From Nostoc sp. FACHB-110 (GTDB lineage: Bacteria > Cyanobacteriota > Cyanobacteriia > Cyanobacteriales > Nostocaceae), in NCBI RefSeq assembly GCF_014697425.1, contig NZ_JACJRU010000046.1, positions 1 through 61,280 on the forward strand: a DNA stretch of 61,280 bases, in the 5' to 3' direction. Both the position numbers and the translations under genes were made by a program. The notes below the pieces were generated by a model. That model ran no database searches. It had not been told where the DNA came from and saw only the letters and a program-made list of their open reading frames with translations. Within the stretch, counting starts at the first letter, position 1, and the number at the start of each line of letters is the position of its first letter. This document shows positions 32,646 through 41,794 of this stretch, in pieces.

Positions 32646-34896
32646 GATTTTCTTCTTGGATAGTATTTTCAAATAATGTTAATTTATCTAGCAGAATGAT
32701 TGCGTAATTATAAGCATCACTAATAAAATGATGCTGCTCTTCTGGGGTATAAATTGCATTTTCTGTGAGAGAACGCAGACTGTTAAATATGATATTTAAG
32801 CAATCGCGGAATTCAGAAACCATTAAATTAAAGATTTGATATTGATAATTTTGGTTTTGGTTTGCTTCGGTTGATGATAGAAACCGCTCTTGAATTTGGA
32901 CTTGCAAAATATCCTGAAAAATATCCAGAGTAGTGATCATTCTTAAAGCAGATTTATAAGATTCTTGAATTAATTCTTCCTGCTCTTTAGTATTATCGAT
33001 TAAATCATCTATTAACAAACTCAAAACGCCAATCATGGAGTTTAACCTGGTGCGAATTTCGTGCGATAGGCGAGTTAAACTTTGATTTTGTTTGGTCTTG
33101 TTTTCCTGGCGATCGCTAAATTGCATTGAGTACAGGCGTGAGTAGTAACCACCTTTGCGTAACAGTTCGTTGTGAGTTCCTACTTCAACTACACGCCCTT
33201 GATCGAGGACGGCGATTTGATCGGCTTTTTGGACTGTAGATAGGCGGTGGGCGATGACTAAGGTGGTGCGATCGCGGCTTAAATTGTCCAAGGCTTCTTG
33301 TACTAAGCGTTCGGATACTGTATCTAAGGCACTGGTGGCTTCGTCTAAAATGAGAATTTCGGGATTTTGCAGCAAGGCGCGGGCAATGGCTAATCTTTGT
33401 CGTTGTCCACCAGATAACATCACACCGCGATCGCCAATTAATGTCTCGAATCCTTGCGGTAACTTGCTAATAAACTCGTAAGCGTTGGCGCGTTTAGCAG
33501 CGTTGATAATTTCCTCTTCGTTAGCGTCAGGCTGACTGTAGGCAATATTGTTGCGAATTGAATCGTTAAATAGAAATGTGTCTTGACTGACAATGCCCAT
33601 ACTTTTACGGACAGAAGCGATATCAAATTCCCGTAAGTCTTTGCCATCAAGGTTTATAGAACCTGCGATCGGGTCATAAAATCTGGGTAACAAGTCAGCT
33701 ACAGTTGATTTCCCAGCCCCAGAACCACCAACTAAAGCTAAAGTCGTGCCGCGCGGTAAATATAAATCAACATCTCGTAATACTAATTTGTCATGACCAG
33801 GATACGCAAAGGAAATGCAATTAAAATGTATGCCTTCTTTTAACTGTGTATAGATAACTTCACCTTTAGGCATAAAAGGCTTATTATCTAATCTTAAAAA
33901 ATCTGTTATTGCTTCTACACTGGCATTAGTACTAGCAAAACTACTGCGAATCCCATTTAACTGAGAAATTAAAGGTAAAAGTCGGAGTAACACTAATAAA
34001 TATGTTAGTAATACAGCAGAAAGTGAGGCTATTTGATTAGCCAGAAAAGTTTTACTTAAAAATACAATTAAAATTAAGGCCGTAATTCCCATGACTTCAC
34101 TTAAAGGTGCAATCACTTCCGAATTAGCCTGCGCTTGAAAGTCTGCTTGTTCTCTCGCCCGAATTAACTTTTGAATTCTCTGATATTCTCTTGGTTCATT
34201 ACCCGTTGATTTAACTAATCTAATCCCATTCAAAGTCTCCAACATAGAGATAGAATAGGCTTTAGACATTTCACTTAGCTGCTTACCAAATTGTTTGGCC
34301 CGAGCTATGGCATATTGATTAACTACCGTTACCAAAGATAATAAAACGGTCGATGCCAAAGTTAATTGCCAAGAAATTGATAGCAGTAACCCGACAAACA
34401 CTAAAATTGTAATTGCTAAAGTGACTAGCTTAAATGTATTCCCAATAGCTGTTGCTGCACGGCCAATTTCTCCCCCAAGTCGGTTAATCAAATCACCGAC
34501 TTTCATCTTTGAATAATAATCAATATCAATTTCTAATAATAGTTTTAATCCGGCTTCACGCATATCTGACATCAACATCCGCGTTAGGGAACTCGATGCT
34601 AATGCGCTGGTATAAGATGCTAAATTTTTTAACCCAATTGTTAATACAATTGCCCCAGACATCACTAATATGCGATATTCATCTGGTACGCCATCAAAAG
34701 GATTCATAATTTTTTTGAGAATTGCCGGGGCTTTTGTTAAATCAACTTCTTGCCCGACAATTTTTAAAATTACTGGCACAATCAATGTTGTACTGACACC
34801 GTTAAACAAAGCTCCAGAAAATCCTAAGACTATAGTCAGCAGAATTAAACCTGGATAGGGTTTTGCAAATCTTAGTAGTAGCTGCCTGGTAGACAT
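32635..34896 (-). CDS. ABC exporter fused to a histidine-kinase-like H-box tail
   Basis: The first roughly 595 residues are a lipid/polysaccharide-type ABC exporter (MsbA/HepA-like): six helices, Walker A GGSGAGKST, signature LSGGQRQRLAIARALL, Walker B ILILDEATSALD and the H-loop HRLS. A further roughly 150 residues follow that exporters normally lack. They contain LSHEIRTRLNSMIGVLSLL (His612), which matches the H-box of HisKA dimerisation domains, then a weaker repeat SEFRDCLNIIFNSLRSL (Ser694 in place of His) that ends in a similar helix. No kinase ATPase domain is present. Position amid glycosyltransferases indicates glycan or glycolipid export. Confidence 0.85.
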   Translation of the reverse strand: MSTRQLLLRFAKPYPGLILLTIVLGFSGALFNGVSTTLIVPVILKIVGQEVDLTKAPAILKKIMNPFDGVPDEYRILVMSGAIVLTIGLKNLASYTSALASSSLTRMLMSDMREAGLKLLLEIDIDYYSKMKVGDLINRLGGEIGRAATAIGNTFKLVTLAITILVFVGLLLSISWQLTLASTVLLSLVTVVNQYAIARAKQFGKQLSEMSKAYSISMLETLNGIRLVKSTGNEPREYQRIQKLIRAREQADFQAQANSEVIAPLSEVMGITALILIVFLSKTFLANQIASLSAVLLTYLLVLLRLLPLISQLNGIRSSFASTNASVEAITDFLRLDNKPFMPKGEVIYTQLKEGIHFNCISFAYPGHDKLVLRDVDLYLPRGTTLALVGGSGAGKSTVADLLPRFYDPIAGSINLDGKDLREFDIASVRKSMGIVSQDTFLFNDSIRNNIAYSQPDANEEEIINAAKRANAYEFISKLPQGFETLIGDRGVMLSGGQRQRLAIARALLQNPEILILDEATSALDTVSERLVQEALDNLSRDRTTLVIAHRLSTVQKADQIAVLDQGRVVEVGTHNELLRKGGYYSRLYSMQFSDRQENKTKQNQSLTRLSHEIRTRLNSMIGVLSLLIDDLIDNTKEQEELIQESYKSALRMITTLDIFQDILQVQIQERFLSSTEANQNQNYQYQIFNLMVSEFRDCLNIIFNSLRSLTENAIYTPEEQHHFISDAYNYAIILLDKLTLFENTIQEENHEK

Positions 34897-35062
34897 TGGG
34901 TATATTATTAAACGTTACTCACTTCTAACATTATTCCTCAATTTAATTGCTGAACCAGCTAAATTTCCTATAAATATGGATCAAATTGATTTTTTTGTTG
35001 CCGCAATTGTTAATGCTAAATCAGCCAGAACCGCGCATTAGCCTAGCATCTACAACTAACAC

Positions 35063-36229
35063 TTACAACCGAGCAATTACTGACTTAAGAGTTGCTGCCA
35101 TTGCCTCAATGCTATATTTTTCCACACATCTTTGTCTGGCTCTTTTGCCACGTTCATTGGCTGCATCTAAATCTTGAAATATTAATTCAATTTGCTCGGC
35201 AATTTGTGTGGGAGAATCAGGCTCAACTAAATAACCTGTATCGCCTAAAATTTCGGGAATGTCGCCAACTCTGGTAGATAATACAGGTTTCGCCATCGCC
35301 ATTCCATCGGTTAACTTCAATGGGAACTGGGCGCGAGTTTCCGGTGTATCTCGCTGGGGGACAACCACTACATGAGCCGCCGCTACAACATCAGGCATTA
35401 CATCTGCTGGGTAATTAGGCAATTTGATAATCCAACGTCCCCATTTTTGCCTTAATTGTTCATCATAATTATCGTAGGGACTGCCACCCACAATTACTAA
35501 TTTTAAATCTGGCTGATTAATTTTATCTAAGGCAATCAACACATCTTCTAAACCTTTATAAGGCCTAGGTGCGCCAGGAAACATTAAGATGCGATATTCT
35601 GATAAACCGTAGCGATTTCTGCTTTCTTCCGAGTCATAGCGAGCCGGATCAAATAATACTGTATCTTTGCCATTCGGAACAGAAATCCCCCCAAAACGCT
35701 TCTGCAAAAAACTAGTATGTACTGTCACTGCATCAGCACGGTTGACCCAATTTTCCATCCATTTAATATATAAAGGATGATTGGGCATTCTTAATGCGCC
35801 ATCTTTTTTGAATATGTCTTTGGCTAACTGTTTGGGTGTGGGTCGATACCGCCAAGCATCACCGCCATACCAACTCAGTTCCCAATCATCAACATCAACA
35901 ATTACAGGTTTTTTACTATAAATTCTTTTTAAAAGAGCTACGCCAAAACTGGCTGGTTGGGGTTTAATGGCATAGATAATATCGCCATCTAGTAATTTGA
36001 GAAATTTCCTAATAGACTGGAAAAAACCGGGATAATTGCCACCTTCTACAGTTTTAATTTTCGCATCTGCTGGAATGGCTCGATACAATTCTTTGTTAAA
36101 TAAAAAACCAACAATTTCAACGGTACAGCCTAATTTTACTAAAGCTTTTTCTAACAGAGAAGCGCGAATAAAGCCATCATTTGTTGATAAATTCCAAACA
36201 ATTATAGATACCTTGGGGTTATCTTTCAT
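35063..36229 (-). CDS. GT4-type glycosyltransferase
   Basis: This 388-residue GT-B enzyme has the donor-domain segments RILMFPGAPRPYKGLEDVL, LKLVIVGGSP and FPLKLTDGMAMAKPVLSTRV (conserved Glu replaced by Asp in this member), and an N-terminal acceptor domain (IIVWNLSTNDGFIRASLLEKA). It starts at ATG 36229 and is separated from the exporter by 166 bases containing no gene. Confidence 0.85.
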   Translation of the reverse strand: MKDNPKVSIIVWNLSTNDGFIRASLLEKALVKLGCTVEIVGFLFNKELYRAIPADAKIKTVEGGNYPGFFQSIRKFLKLLDGDIIYAIKPQPASFGVALLKRIYSKKPVIVDVDDWELSWYGGDAWRYRPTPKQLAKDIFKKDGALRMPNHPLYIKWMENWVNRADAVTVHTSFLQKRFGGISVPNGKDTVLFDPARYDSEESRNRYGLSEYRILMFPGAPRPYKGLEDVLIALDKINQPDLKLVIVGGSPYDNYDEQLRQKWGRWIIKLPNYPADVMPDVVAAAHVVVVPQRDTPETRAQFPLKLTDGMAMAKPVLSTRVGDIPEILGDTGYLVEPDSPTQIAEQIELIFQDLDAANERGKRARQRCVEKYSIEAMAATLKSVIARL

Positions 36230-36338
36230 TATTAATATGGGAATCCTATTGGATTGCTAAACTACTGGTTGAGGCAGGAAATAGGGAGTAGATTTGTTTG
36301 TAATTATTTCCCCGGACTGTTATAGCCCTGATTGATAA

Positions 36339-37181
36339 TTATTTCTTCCGCCAAGGATTTGTGACTTGGTTAGGCAAAAATACCTGGGCAAACTTATCAA
36401 AGATTCTTGTATATAAAGAGCGAGTGATATTTTTAGCATACTGAGGACGGTAAGGATACGTACAATGTAAGACTTTTATTTCTTCATCAATTTTGTAAGC
36501 TTCTTTCCATTTACTGAGATAATTGTAAGTAGGTGGCAAAATTTTCATCTTGGGTTTAACAGTAGCGATCGCACAAGCAAAAGCACCTTGATCTTTCAGC
36601 AGCAGTTTATCTTGATTGTTTTTCACAATTTCAAAATAATGCTGGAACTCAGCGAAAAATTTCTCGGTGGTTGCGGTTTTGCGAAATGCCATAAACCCGC
36701 CATTATACTGTATGCTATCTTCCTTCAGTGGTAAACCTACGGATTGCAAGATGGGCAGAACATTAGGTAACATCTCCTCTTGTTTACCACGTAATAAATT
36801 CGTAGCTTTTAAAATACTTGGCTGCACATCTTCAGTTAATAAAAAATCATATTCATCTAAATAATCAAAAACATCATTAATATCTGTTAATAAACAAATA
36901 TCAGAATCTAAGTAAATTGTTTTGTCAAATTCTGATGCTGCGTATAAGGCTAACTTCGCTTCTCTCGAAGCTAAAACTGTATTTTCGTTAGCTGGTGCGG
37001 GTTTTAAAATTACATTTTTAAAAGCTGTCAAAAACGGATATAAAATTTTCGGTACACGGTCAATTAAAATAATGATCGGTTCTTGATGAAATTTTCTAAT
37101 TGCTGCCAAAAAATGTACGCAGTCTTGGAAGGAATAAAGTCCTGTGAGGATGGTAATAAAGCCTTTAGTTGGTTTTGACAT
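36339..37181 (-). CDS. GT8-like nucleotide-sugar transferase
   Basis: This 280-residue GT-A protein has IYLDSDICLL (DxD), IQYNGGFMAFRK and the C-terminal HCTYPYRP, whose His is placed like the metal-ligand His of GT8 enzymes. It is more distantly related to the two Npun-type genes downstream. It lies between the GT11-like and GT4 genes. Confidence 0.7.
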   Translation of the reverse strand: MSKPTKGFITILTGLYSFQDCVHFLAAIRKFHQEPIIILIDRVPKILYPFLTAFKNVILKPAPANENTVLASREAKLALYAASEFDKTIYLDSDICLLTDINDVFDYLDEYDFLLTEDVQPSILKATNLLRGKQEEMLPNVLPILQSVGLPLKEDSIQYNGGFMAFRKTATTEKFFAEFQHYFEIVKNNQDKLLLKDQGAFACAIATVKPKMKILPPTYNYLSKWKEAYKIDEEIKVLHCTYPYRPQYAKNITRSLYTRIFDKFAQVFLPNQVTNPWRKK

Positions 37182-37196
37182 AGTTAATAATTAAAT

Positions 37197-38123
37197 TTAA
37201 TGTGTCCACTGCCAATAACTTTTTCCCCAGTCTTGATGAGGGTAAAATTTTCCTTGCCATTGGTAGAAATTGACAAAATCTGTCATAGCGACAGTTTTAT
37301 TGATATCCCTAATCATATATAAAGGTCGTTCACCATAAAAAGATGCCCACATACTATAACTACTAGGCGGGCCAATAATATAATCACATTCTGCCAAAGA
37401 ATACATATCCTCAATTATATGATTGTTGGCAAAAACACAAGGTAAATGCTGAAAATCTGATTTTTCTTGTTGTTGGTTACTACAAATTAAAAAAGTGACT
37501 TGTTGAGCAGGGAACAACTCTAATATTGATGCCATTACCTTGATATAAGCTTGGGTATTATAAAAATACTTGCCGTTTTGATGTTGCAGATAATCACCCT
37601 GACGAATATGTACGCCAATAATTACATCTGTTGTTTGGCGAATTTTAGAGATGAGATGAGAGACATTAACTTGATGAACTTTTAAAGGTCGAAAATATTC
37701 TCGAATAGCTAGTTTATGCTTAGATAAATTTGTCATGTCATTTATAAACCAACCATCTCTAAATAACCAGCCTTGAAAAAAGTTCAGATGATGGGTTTTT
37801 AATTCATTGATTAAATCAGGAGAATTACTCCAATTAAATGGTTGTTCTCGCTGAATATTAATTGTGTTAAATCTACCACTTTCAGCCAAATAACGATTAA
37901 ATTTATAGTAGTATTTGCGTAGGCGTTTATTAGCTGGTATAGTTAAATATGTGGCGGGAAATCGACAGAATAAATCTTTAGCTGTTGAGCTAAAAAAGTC
38001 AGCATACTCTTCAAATGCTGGATTCAAAACTTGACAGTTATATTCAATAGCAAATGCTAAAAAATTTGCAAACAGTAATAGCCGATTTCCTAGTTGCCCA
38101 GATTTGGCAGATATAACTAACAT
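37197..38123 (-). CDS. GT11-like alpha-1,2-fucosyltransferase family protein
   Basis: It has the GT11 hallmarks: an N-terminal GQLGNRLLLFANFLAFA donor loop, GVHIRQGDYLQH (the HxRxGDY motif that contacts GDP-fucose) and YIIGPPSSYSMWASFYG near the end. The closest functional relatives are alpha-1,2-fucosyltransferases, but related NodZ/O-fucosyl enzymes share these motifs. ATG at 38123 (MLVISAKSG) is preferred over TTG at 38135. It is the first gene of the cluster on this strand. Confidence 0.75.
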   Translation of the reverse strand: MLVISAKSGQLGNRLLLFANFLAFAIEYNCQVLNPAFEEYADFFSSTAKDLFCRFPATYLTIPANKRLRKYYYKFNRYLAESGRFNTINIQREQPFNWSNSPDLINELKTHHLNFFQGWLFRDGWFINDMTNLSKHKLAIREYFRPLKVHQVNVSHLISKIRQTTDVIIGVHIRQGDYLQHQNGKYFYNTQAYIKVMASILELFPAQQVTFLICSNQQQEKSDFQHLPCVFANNHIIEDMYSLAECDYIIGPPSSYSMWASFYGERPLYMIRDINKTVAMTDFVNFYQWQGKFYPHQDWGKSYWQWTH

Positions 38124-38225
38124 ATGAAAACTCAAGAATGGGTGTACTTGTTGCAGCTATATTTTACTACGAACAGTAAAACATATAGGCAAAGCACACC
38201 CTCTTGATTAGGAGATTATGAGCTA

Positions 38226-38450
38226 CTAGTCAATTATTTTTAACTGTCCTGTTTGGATATGATCGAAGACGCGATTGATTTGACGACGTTCTTTGTCTCG
38301 AATTTCACCCTTATACAGAACAGCAGAAACCAGGTAATTATGGTCTTGACGACTCATTTTTCCTGAGGAAATAATTTTATCTACAATTCGCTTAACGGCC
38401 ATTTCTGATTGGCTATCAATATTAATGTAGATTGACTGTCGATCGCTCAT
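38226..38450 (-). CDS. small conserved cyanobacterial protein (74 aa)
   Basis: A compact, charged product (MSDRQSIYINIDSQSEMAVK, MSRQDHNYLVSAVLYKGEI, RRQINRVFDHIQTG) with no membrane segment. GGAGAAAAA directly before ATG 38450 is a good ribosome-binding site. It lies upstream of the glycan cluster by about 100 bases and could be its first gene or independent. Function is unknown. Confidence 0.65.
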   Translation of the reverse strand: MSDRQSIYINIDSQSEMAVKRIVDKIISSGKMSRQDHNYLVSAVLYKGEIRDKERRQINRVFDHIQTGQLKIID

Positions 38451-38818
38451 TTTTTCTCCTAATATATCCCAGCATTGTCAAATTTTTTACTTTGTGAGTA
38501 AAAGGTAAAATTAACCCTGATAAAATTCAGTTTTTCATAGCCAAAAAGGCTGAATACAAAACTTGAAAACAGTTTTTTTAGCTATTTTCATAACTAAAAA
38601 TAACAGCATAAATTTAACTTTATGATTCCTATATCCCCAGAGCAATTTTACTGATAAATTAGGTAAGTCTTGATGGTGATTTAAAATGATTTAAGTGTAA
38701 GTACGGTTGTAGATTCACATTGTTTATGTATTTTCCTAGGTAGAATAAAGGAAATATCAAAAGTTCACAGATTTAGAACAAGACAAAATCACTGAAATTG
38801 GTTAAGGAACTAGAGTAA
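38451..38818. other. intergenic region between small gene and gloB
   Basis: The two flanking genes diverge, so promoters for both should be here. The stretch is AT-rich, with several A/T runs around 38560-38620. No gene or confident promoter is recognised. Confidence 0.45.
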
Positions 38819-39592
38819 ATGCAGATATTCCGTCTGGCAGCATTGTCTGATAACTACATATTTTTACTACATGAACCGCAATATAATATTGCCGCAGTCG
38901 TCGATCCTGCTGAAACACAGCCAGTTTTCAGTAAACTTGCAGAACTCAAAGCTGAATTAGTGGCAATTTTTAATACCCACCATCATCACGATCATGTAGG
39001 TGGTAATCAGCAATTAATCCAACATTTTCCGAATGTGAAAGTATATGGAGGAGCCGAGGATAAAGGCAGAATTCCCGGACAGCAGGTATTTTTGCAACAA
39101 GGCGATCGCGTCGAGTTTGGCGATCGCCTTGCTGAAGTTATCTTTGTGCCAGGGCATACCCGTGCCCATATTGCTTATTACTTCCCGCCCCACACCGCCG
39201 ATGAACCAGGGGAATTATTTTGTGGTGATACCTTATTTGCGGGTGGTTGCGGTCGCTTGTTTGAAGGTACACCCACACAAATGGTCTCATCTTTAGAAAA
39301 ACTGCGCGCTCTGCCAGATAATACCCGTGTCTGGTGCGCTCACGAATACACTTTAAAAAATTTACAATTTGCTCTGACTGTAGATGGTGATAATGCGGAT
39401 TTACAACAACGCTATGCCCAAGTCCAAGATGCCCGTACTCAAGGCGAAGCAACGGTTCCCTCATTCTTGGGCGTAGAAAAGCGCACCAATCCGTTTTTGC
39501 GTTGGGAACAACCCTCTCTCCAAGCCGCAGCAAAAAGTCAAGATCCGGTGCAAACCTTTGCCCGTATCCGGGGAATGAAAGATCAGTTTTAG
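38819..39592 (+). CDS. gloB: hydroxyacylglutathione hydrolase (glyoxalase II)
   Basis: This 257-residue metallo-beta-lactamase-fold hydrolase converts S-lactoylglutathione to lactate and glutathione. The dinuclear metal motif is NTHHHHDHVGGN (residues 52-63). Further ligands lie in VPGHTRAHIAYY, FCGDTLFAGGCGR and WCAHEYTLKNL, and the glutathione-binding C-terminus ends FARIRGMKDQF. Length is standard. An inverted repeat (39598-39607 with 39638-39647, GGGAATAGGG/CCCTATTCCC) follows and may end the transcript. Confidence 0.93.
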   Translation: MQIFRLAALSDNYIFLLHEPQYNIAAVVDPAETQPVFSKLAELKAELVAIFNTHHHHDHVGGNQQLIQHFPNVKVYGGAEDKGRIPGQQVFLQQGDRVEFGDRLAEVIFVPGHTRAHIAYYFPPHTADEPGELFCGDTLFAGGCGRLFEGTPTQMVSSLEKLRALPDNTRVWCAHEYTLKNLQFALTVDGDNADLQQRYAQVQDARTQGEATVPSFLGVEKRTNPFLRWEQPSLQAAAKSQDPVQTFARIRGMKDQF

Positions 39593-39597
39593 GAACA

Positions 39598-39647
39598 GGG
39601 AATAGGGTAGACATGATTGGATTTACTAGGACTTATGCCCTATTCCC
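39598..39647 (+). terminator. hairpin after gloB
   Basis: GGGAATAGGG (39598-39607) and CCCTATTCCC (39638-39647) are perfect complements with a 30-base loop. No clean T run follows, so termination strength is uncertain. Confidence 0.35.
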
Positions 39648-39779
39648 CATTTCCCACTCCCTATCACGAGAAAAATTTATCAAGACGATTTAAACAATAC
39701 CGTCAAGGGGAACACTGAGTTTAACCGCCAGCCAATTTAGGCAATGGCAATACTTACTATCTTCTGAGGTAATGTCACC

Positions 39780-40871
39780 GTGGTATTGTTCCGTAAGCGT
39801 AATAGTTTTTTGGTTACTTCTATTTTGCTGGGGTTAATGACTCTCCCGAATATAAGTGTTTTCCTAACAGCAAATCCCGCCAAGGCACAAACAGATGTAA
39901 AACCATCAGAGTTAACTCCTGCGTATCCCGCTGCGCCACCCCCTCCACAAATCCAACCTTTACCTGATGAGAGAAATTTAGAAGAAAATTCTATCGAAAC
40001 CGATTATCGGGTAAGTAACTTACTCAAGGATTTTCGAGGCAATCTTTGGGTAGGTTCTTGGCGGGGGCTATCACGCATTGACCCGAAAACAGGCAAGATT
40101 TTAGCGCGTGTAAATTTACCAAATATTGCTATTGGCGCGTTAGCTCAAGACAAAGTAGGTCGTGTTTGGGTAGGAACCTATGAAGGACTAATGCGAGTCG
40201 ATCCTCGGACTAATGAAATTACAGCGCAGAATTTGTTTTTGCCTTCTAAACGCGTATTGTCAATGTTAGTTGACAAGCGAGGCTACTTATGGGCTGGTAC
40301 AGATAGCGGTTTAGCTTTAGTTAGCCCTGACCAAGGTTTAATTATGACAACCGTCAAAAACTTACCTGGGGTAAGTGCTAATACATTGACTTTAGATGCT
40401 GACGGTCAATTGTGGGTGGGGACTTTAGATGGACTAGTACAGGTCAATACAGCCAATGCCTATATTATTAAACGGATTGACGGCTTACCTGGTACATCTG
40501 TCCAAACGTTAGCTATTAGTCCCGAAGGTTTAATTTGGGCGGGAATGTCGAATAATCTCTTGGTGATTGATCCAAAAACAGATAAAGTATTGCGCTCAGT
40601 GACTCCGTTACGGGGTAAGAATGTCACTGCTGTGCGCTTTGCCCAAGATGGTAGTGTTTGGGTAGGGACGAGCAATGGTTTGTTACGATTGAATCCAAAT
40701 ACAGGCGCGGTTTTAGATCAAGTTGCGGGGCTTCCTTCTAGCCGAGTGCTTGCTTTAGTACCTGATATTAGTAATAAATTATGGATTGGCACTAGTGAAG
40801 GTTTAGCTTGGTTAATGCCCAAAATGAACGGTGCAAAACCCCATCTTGCTTTTACTCGTGCTGTGAAATGA
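39780..40871 (+). CDS. exported beta-propeller protein (two-component-regulator propeller repeats)
   Basis: This 363-residue protein has a signal peptide (LVTSILLGLMTLPNISVFLT, then AKA-Q) and a Pro-rich linker. About seven propeller blades follow, with repeats of the form LWVGTxxGLxRxxPxTG (NLWVGSWRGLSRIDPKTGK, RVWVGTYEGLMRVDPRTNE, LWAGTDSGLAL, LWVGTLDGLVQV, VWVGTSNGLLRLNP, LWIGTSEGLAW). Such domains sense ligands in hybrid kinases, but here no kinase is attached. Start is GTG at 39780. Confidence 0.8.
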   Translation: MVLFRKRNSFLVTSILLGLMTLPNISVFLTANPAKAQTDVKPSELTPAYPAAPPPPQIQPLPDERNLEENSIETDYRVSNLLKDFRGNLWVGSWRGLSRIDPKTGKILARVNLPNIAIGALAQDKVGRVWVGTYEGLMRVDPRTNEITAQNLFLPSKRVLSMLVDKRGYLWAGTDSGLALVSPDQGLIMTTVKNLPGVSANTLTLDADGQLWVGTLDGLVQVNTANAYIIKRIDGLPGTSVQTLAISPEGLIWAGMSNNLLVIDPKTDKVLRSVTPLRGKNVTAVRFAQDGSVWVGTSNGLLRLNPNTGAVLDQVAGLPSSRVLALVPDISNKLWIGTSEGLAWLMPKMNGAKPHLAFTRAVK

Positions 40872-40921
40872 GGGAGTTGTGAGTAGGGAATGGGGAATAG
40901 TGAAATCCCCGAGTTCCTCTC

Positions 40922-40949
40922 CCCTACTCCCTACTCTCTACTCTCTACT
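40922..40949 (+). repeat. heptamer tandem repeat C[CT]CTACT x4
   Basis: Units CCCTACT, CCCTACT, CTCTACT and CTCTACT end 12 bases before the panB start codon. It is an STRR-type array and occupies the leader of panB. Confidence 0.65.
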
Positions 40950-40961
40950 CGCTTATCAAAA

Positions 40962-41738
40962 ATGGCAATCACTACCCAGCAATTAGTTCAATGGAAACAA
41001 CAGAGACGTTCGATTGTGGCATTAACCGCCTGGGATTATGCGATCGCTCAACTTCTCGATGCTGCTGGTGTAGACTTAATCTTGGTAGGGGATTCGATGG
41101 CAGTGGTTTTAGGCTATGAAACCACGCTACCTATCACTTTAGAAGAAATGCTTTTTCACGCTAAAGCTGTACGTCGGGGAGTTAAACGGGCTTTAGTGGT
41201 GGTGGATTTGCCGTTTTTGACTTATCAAGAAAGTATTGCCCAAGCAATGCACTCAGCCGGGAGAATCTTGAAAGAAACAGGCGCGCAAGCAGTCAAGTTA
41301 GAAGGCGGCTATCCAGTGATGGTAGAGACAATTACGCGTTTAGTCGAAGCTGGAATTCCCGTGATGGGTCATGTTGGTTTAACGCCCCAGTCAGTGCATC
41401 AACTTGGTTTGCGTCAACAGGGAAAAACAGAAGCACAAGCCCAAAGAATTTTAAACGAAGCGATCGCTTTAGAACAAGCCGGAGTATTTGCGATCGTTCT
41501 TGAGCATATTCCCGCAGATTTAGCAATGCAGATTACCCAAAAACTTACCATTCCCACTATTGGGATCGGTGCAGGAGTGCATTGCGACGGACAAGTTTTA
41601 GTTACCTCAGATATTCTTGGGCTTTCTGACAAGCAACCACCATTTGCTAAGAGTTATACCAACTTGCGCGAAATTATCACCCAAGCTGTACAAGACTATT
41701 CTGAAGATGTGCGCGAGAAAAAGTTTCCAAATAAGTAG
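40962..41738 (+). CDS. panB: 3-methyl-2-oxobutanoate hydroxymethyltransferase
   Basis: This is the first committed enzyme of pantothenate synthesis, transferring a hydroxymethyl group from methylene-tetrahydrofolate to 2-oxoisovalerate. At 258 residues it carries the family motifs LTAWDYAIAQLLDAAGVD, VGDSMAVVLGYETTLP, AVKLEGG, GHVGLTPQS and IPTIGIGAG. ATG at 40962 gives the usual MAITTQQL start; a longer frame from 40890 runs through the heptamer repeat and is not conserved. Confidence 0.95.
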   Translation: MAITTQQLVQWKQQRRSIVALTAWDYAIAQLLDAAGVDLILVGDSMAVVLGYETTLPITLEEMLFHAKAVRRGVKRALVVVDLPFLTYQESIAQAMHSAGRILKETGAQAVKLEGGYPVMVETITRLVEAGIPVMGHVGLTPQSVHQLGLRQQGKTEAQAQRILNEAIALEQAGVFAIVLEHIPADLAMQITQKLTIPTIGIGAGVHCDGQVLVTSDILGLSDKQPPFAKSYTNLREIITQAVQDYSEDVREKKFPNK

Positions 41739-41761
41739 AGACGCGCAATTCGCATCTCTAC
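41735..41761 (+). terminator. hairpin at the end of panB
   Basis: GTAGAGACGCG (41735-41745) pairs with CGCATCTCTAC (41751-41761) at 10 of 11 positions, overlapping the panB stop codon. GTAGAGACGCG-type palindromes are dispersed widely in cyanobacterial genomes, so it may be a mobile palindrome acting as terminator. Confidence 0.5.
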
Positions 41762-41794
41762 AGGTGTAAAAAATGTATTGAATTGTCAGCACTT

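Noticed and set aside
39138..39614. 158-codon minus-strand frame
   Set aside because: It is entirely within gloB on the other strand, and gloB has all catalytic motifs.
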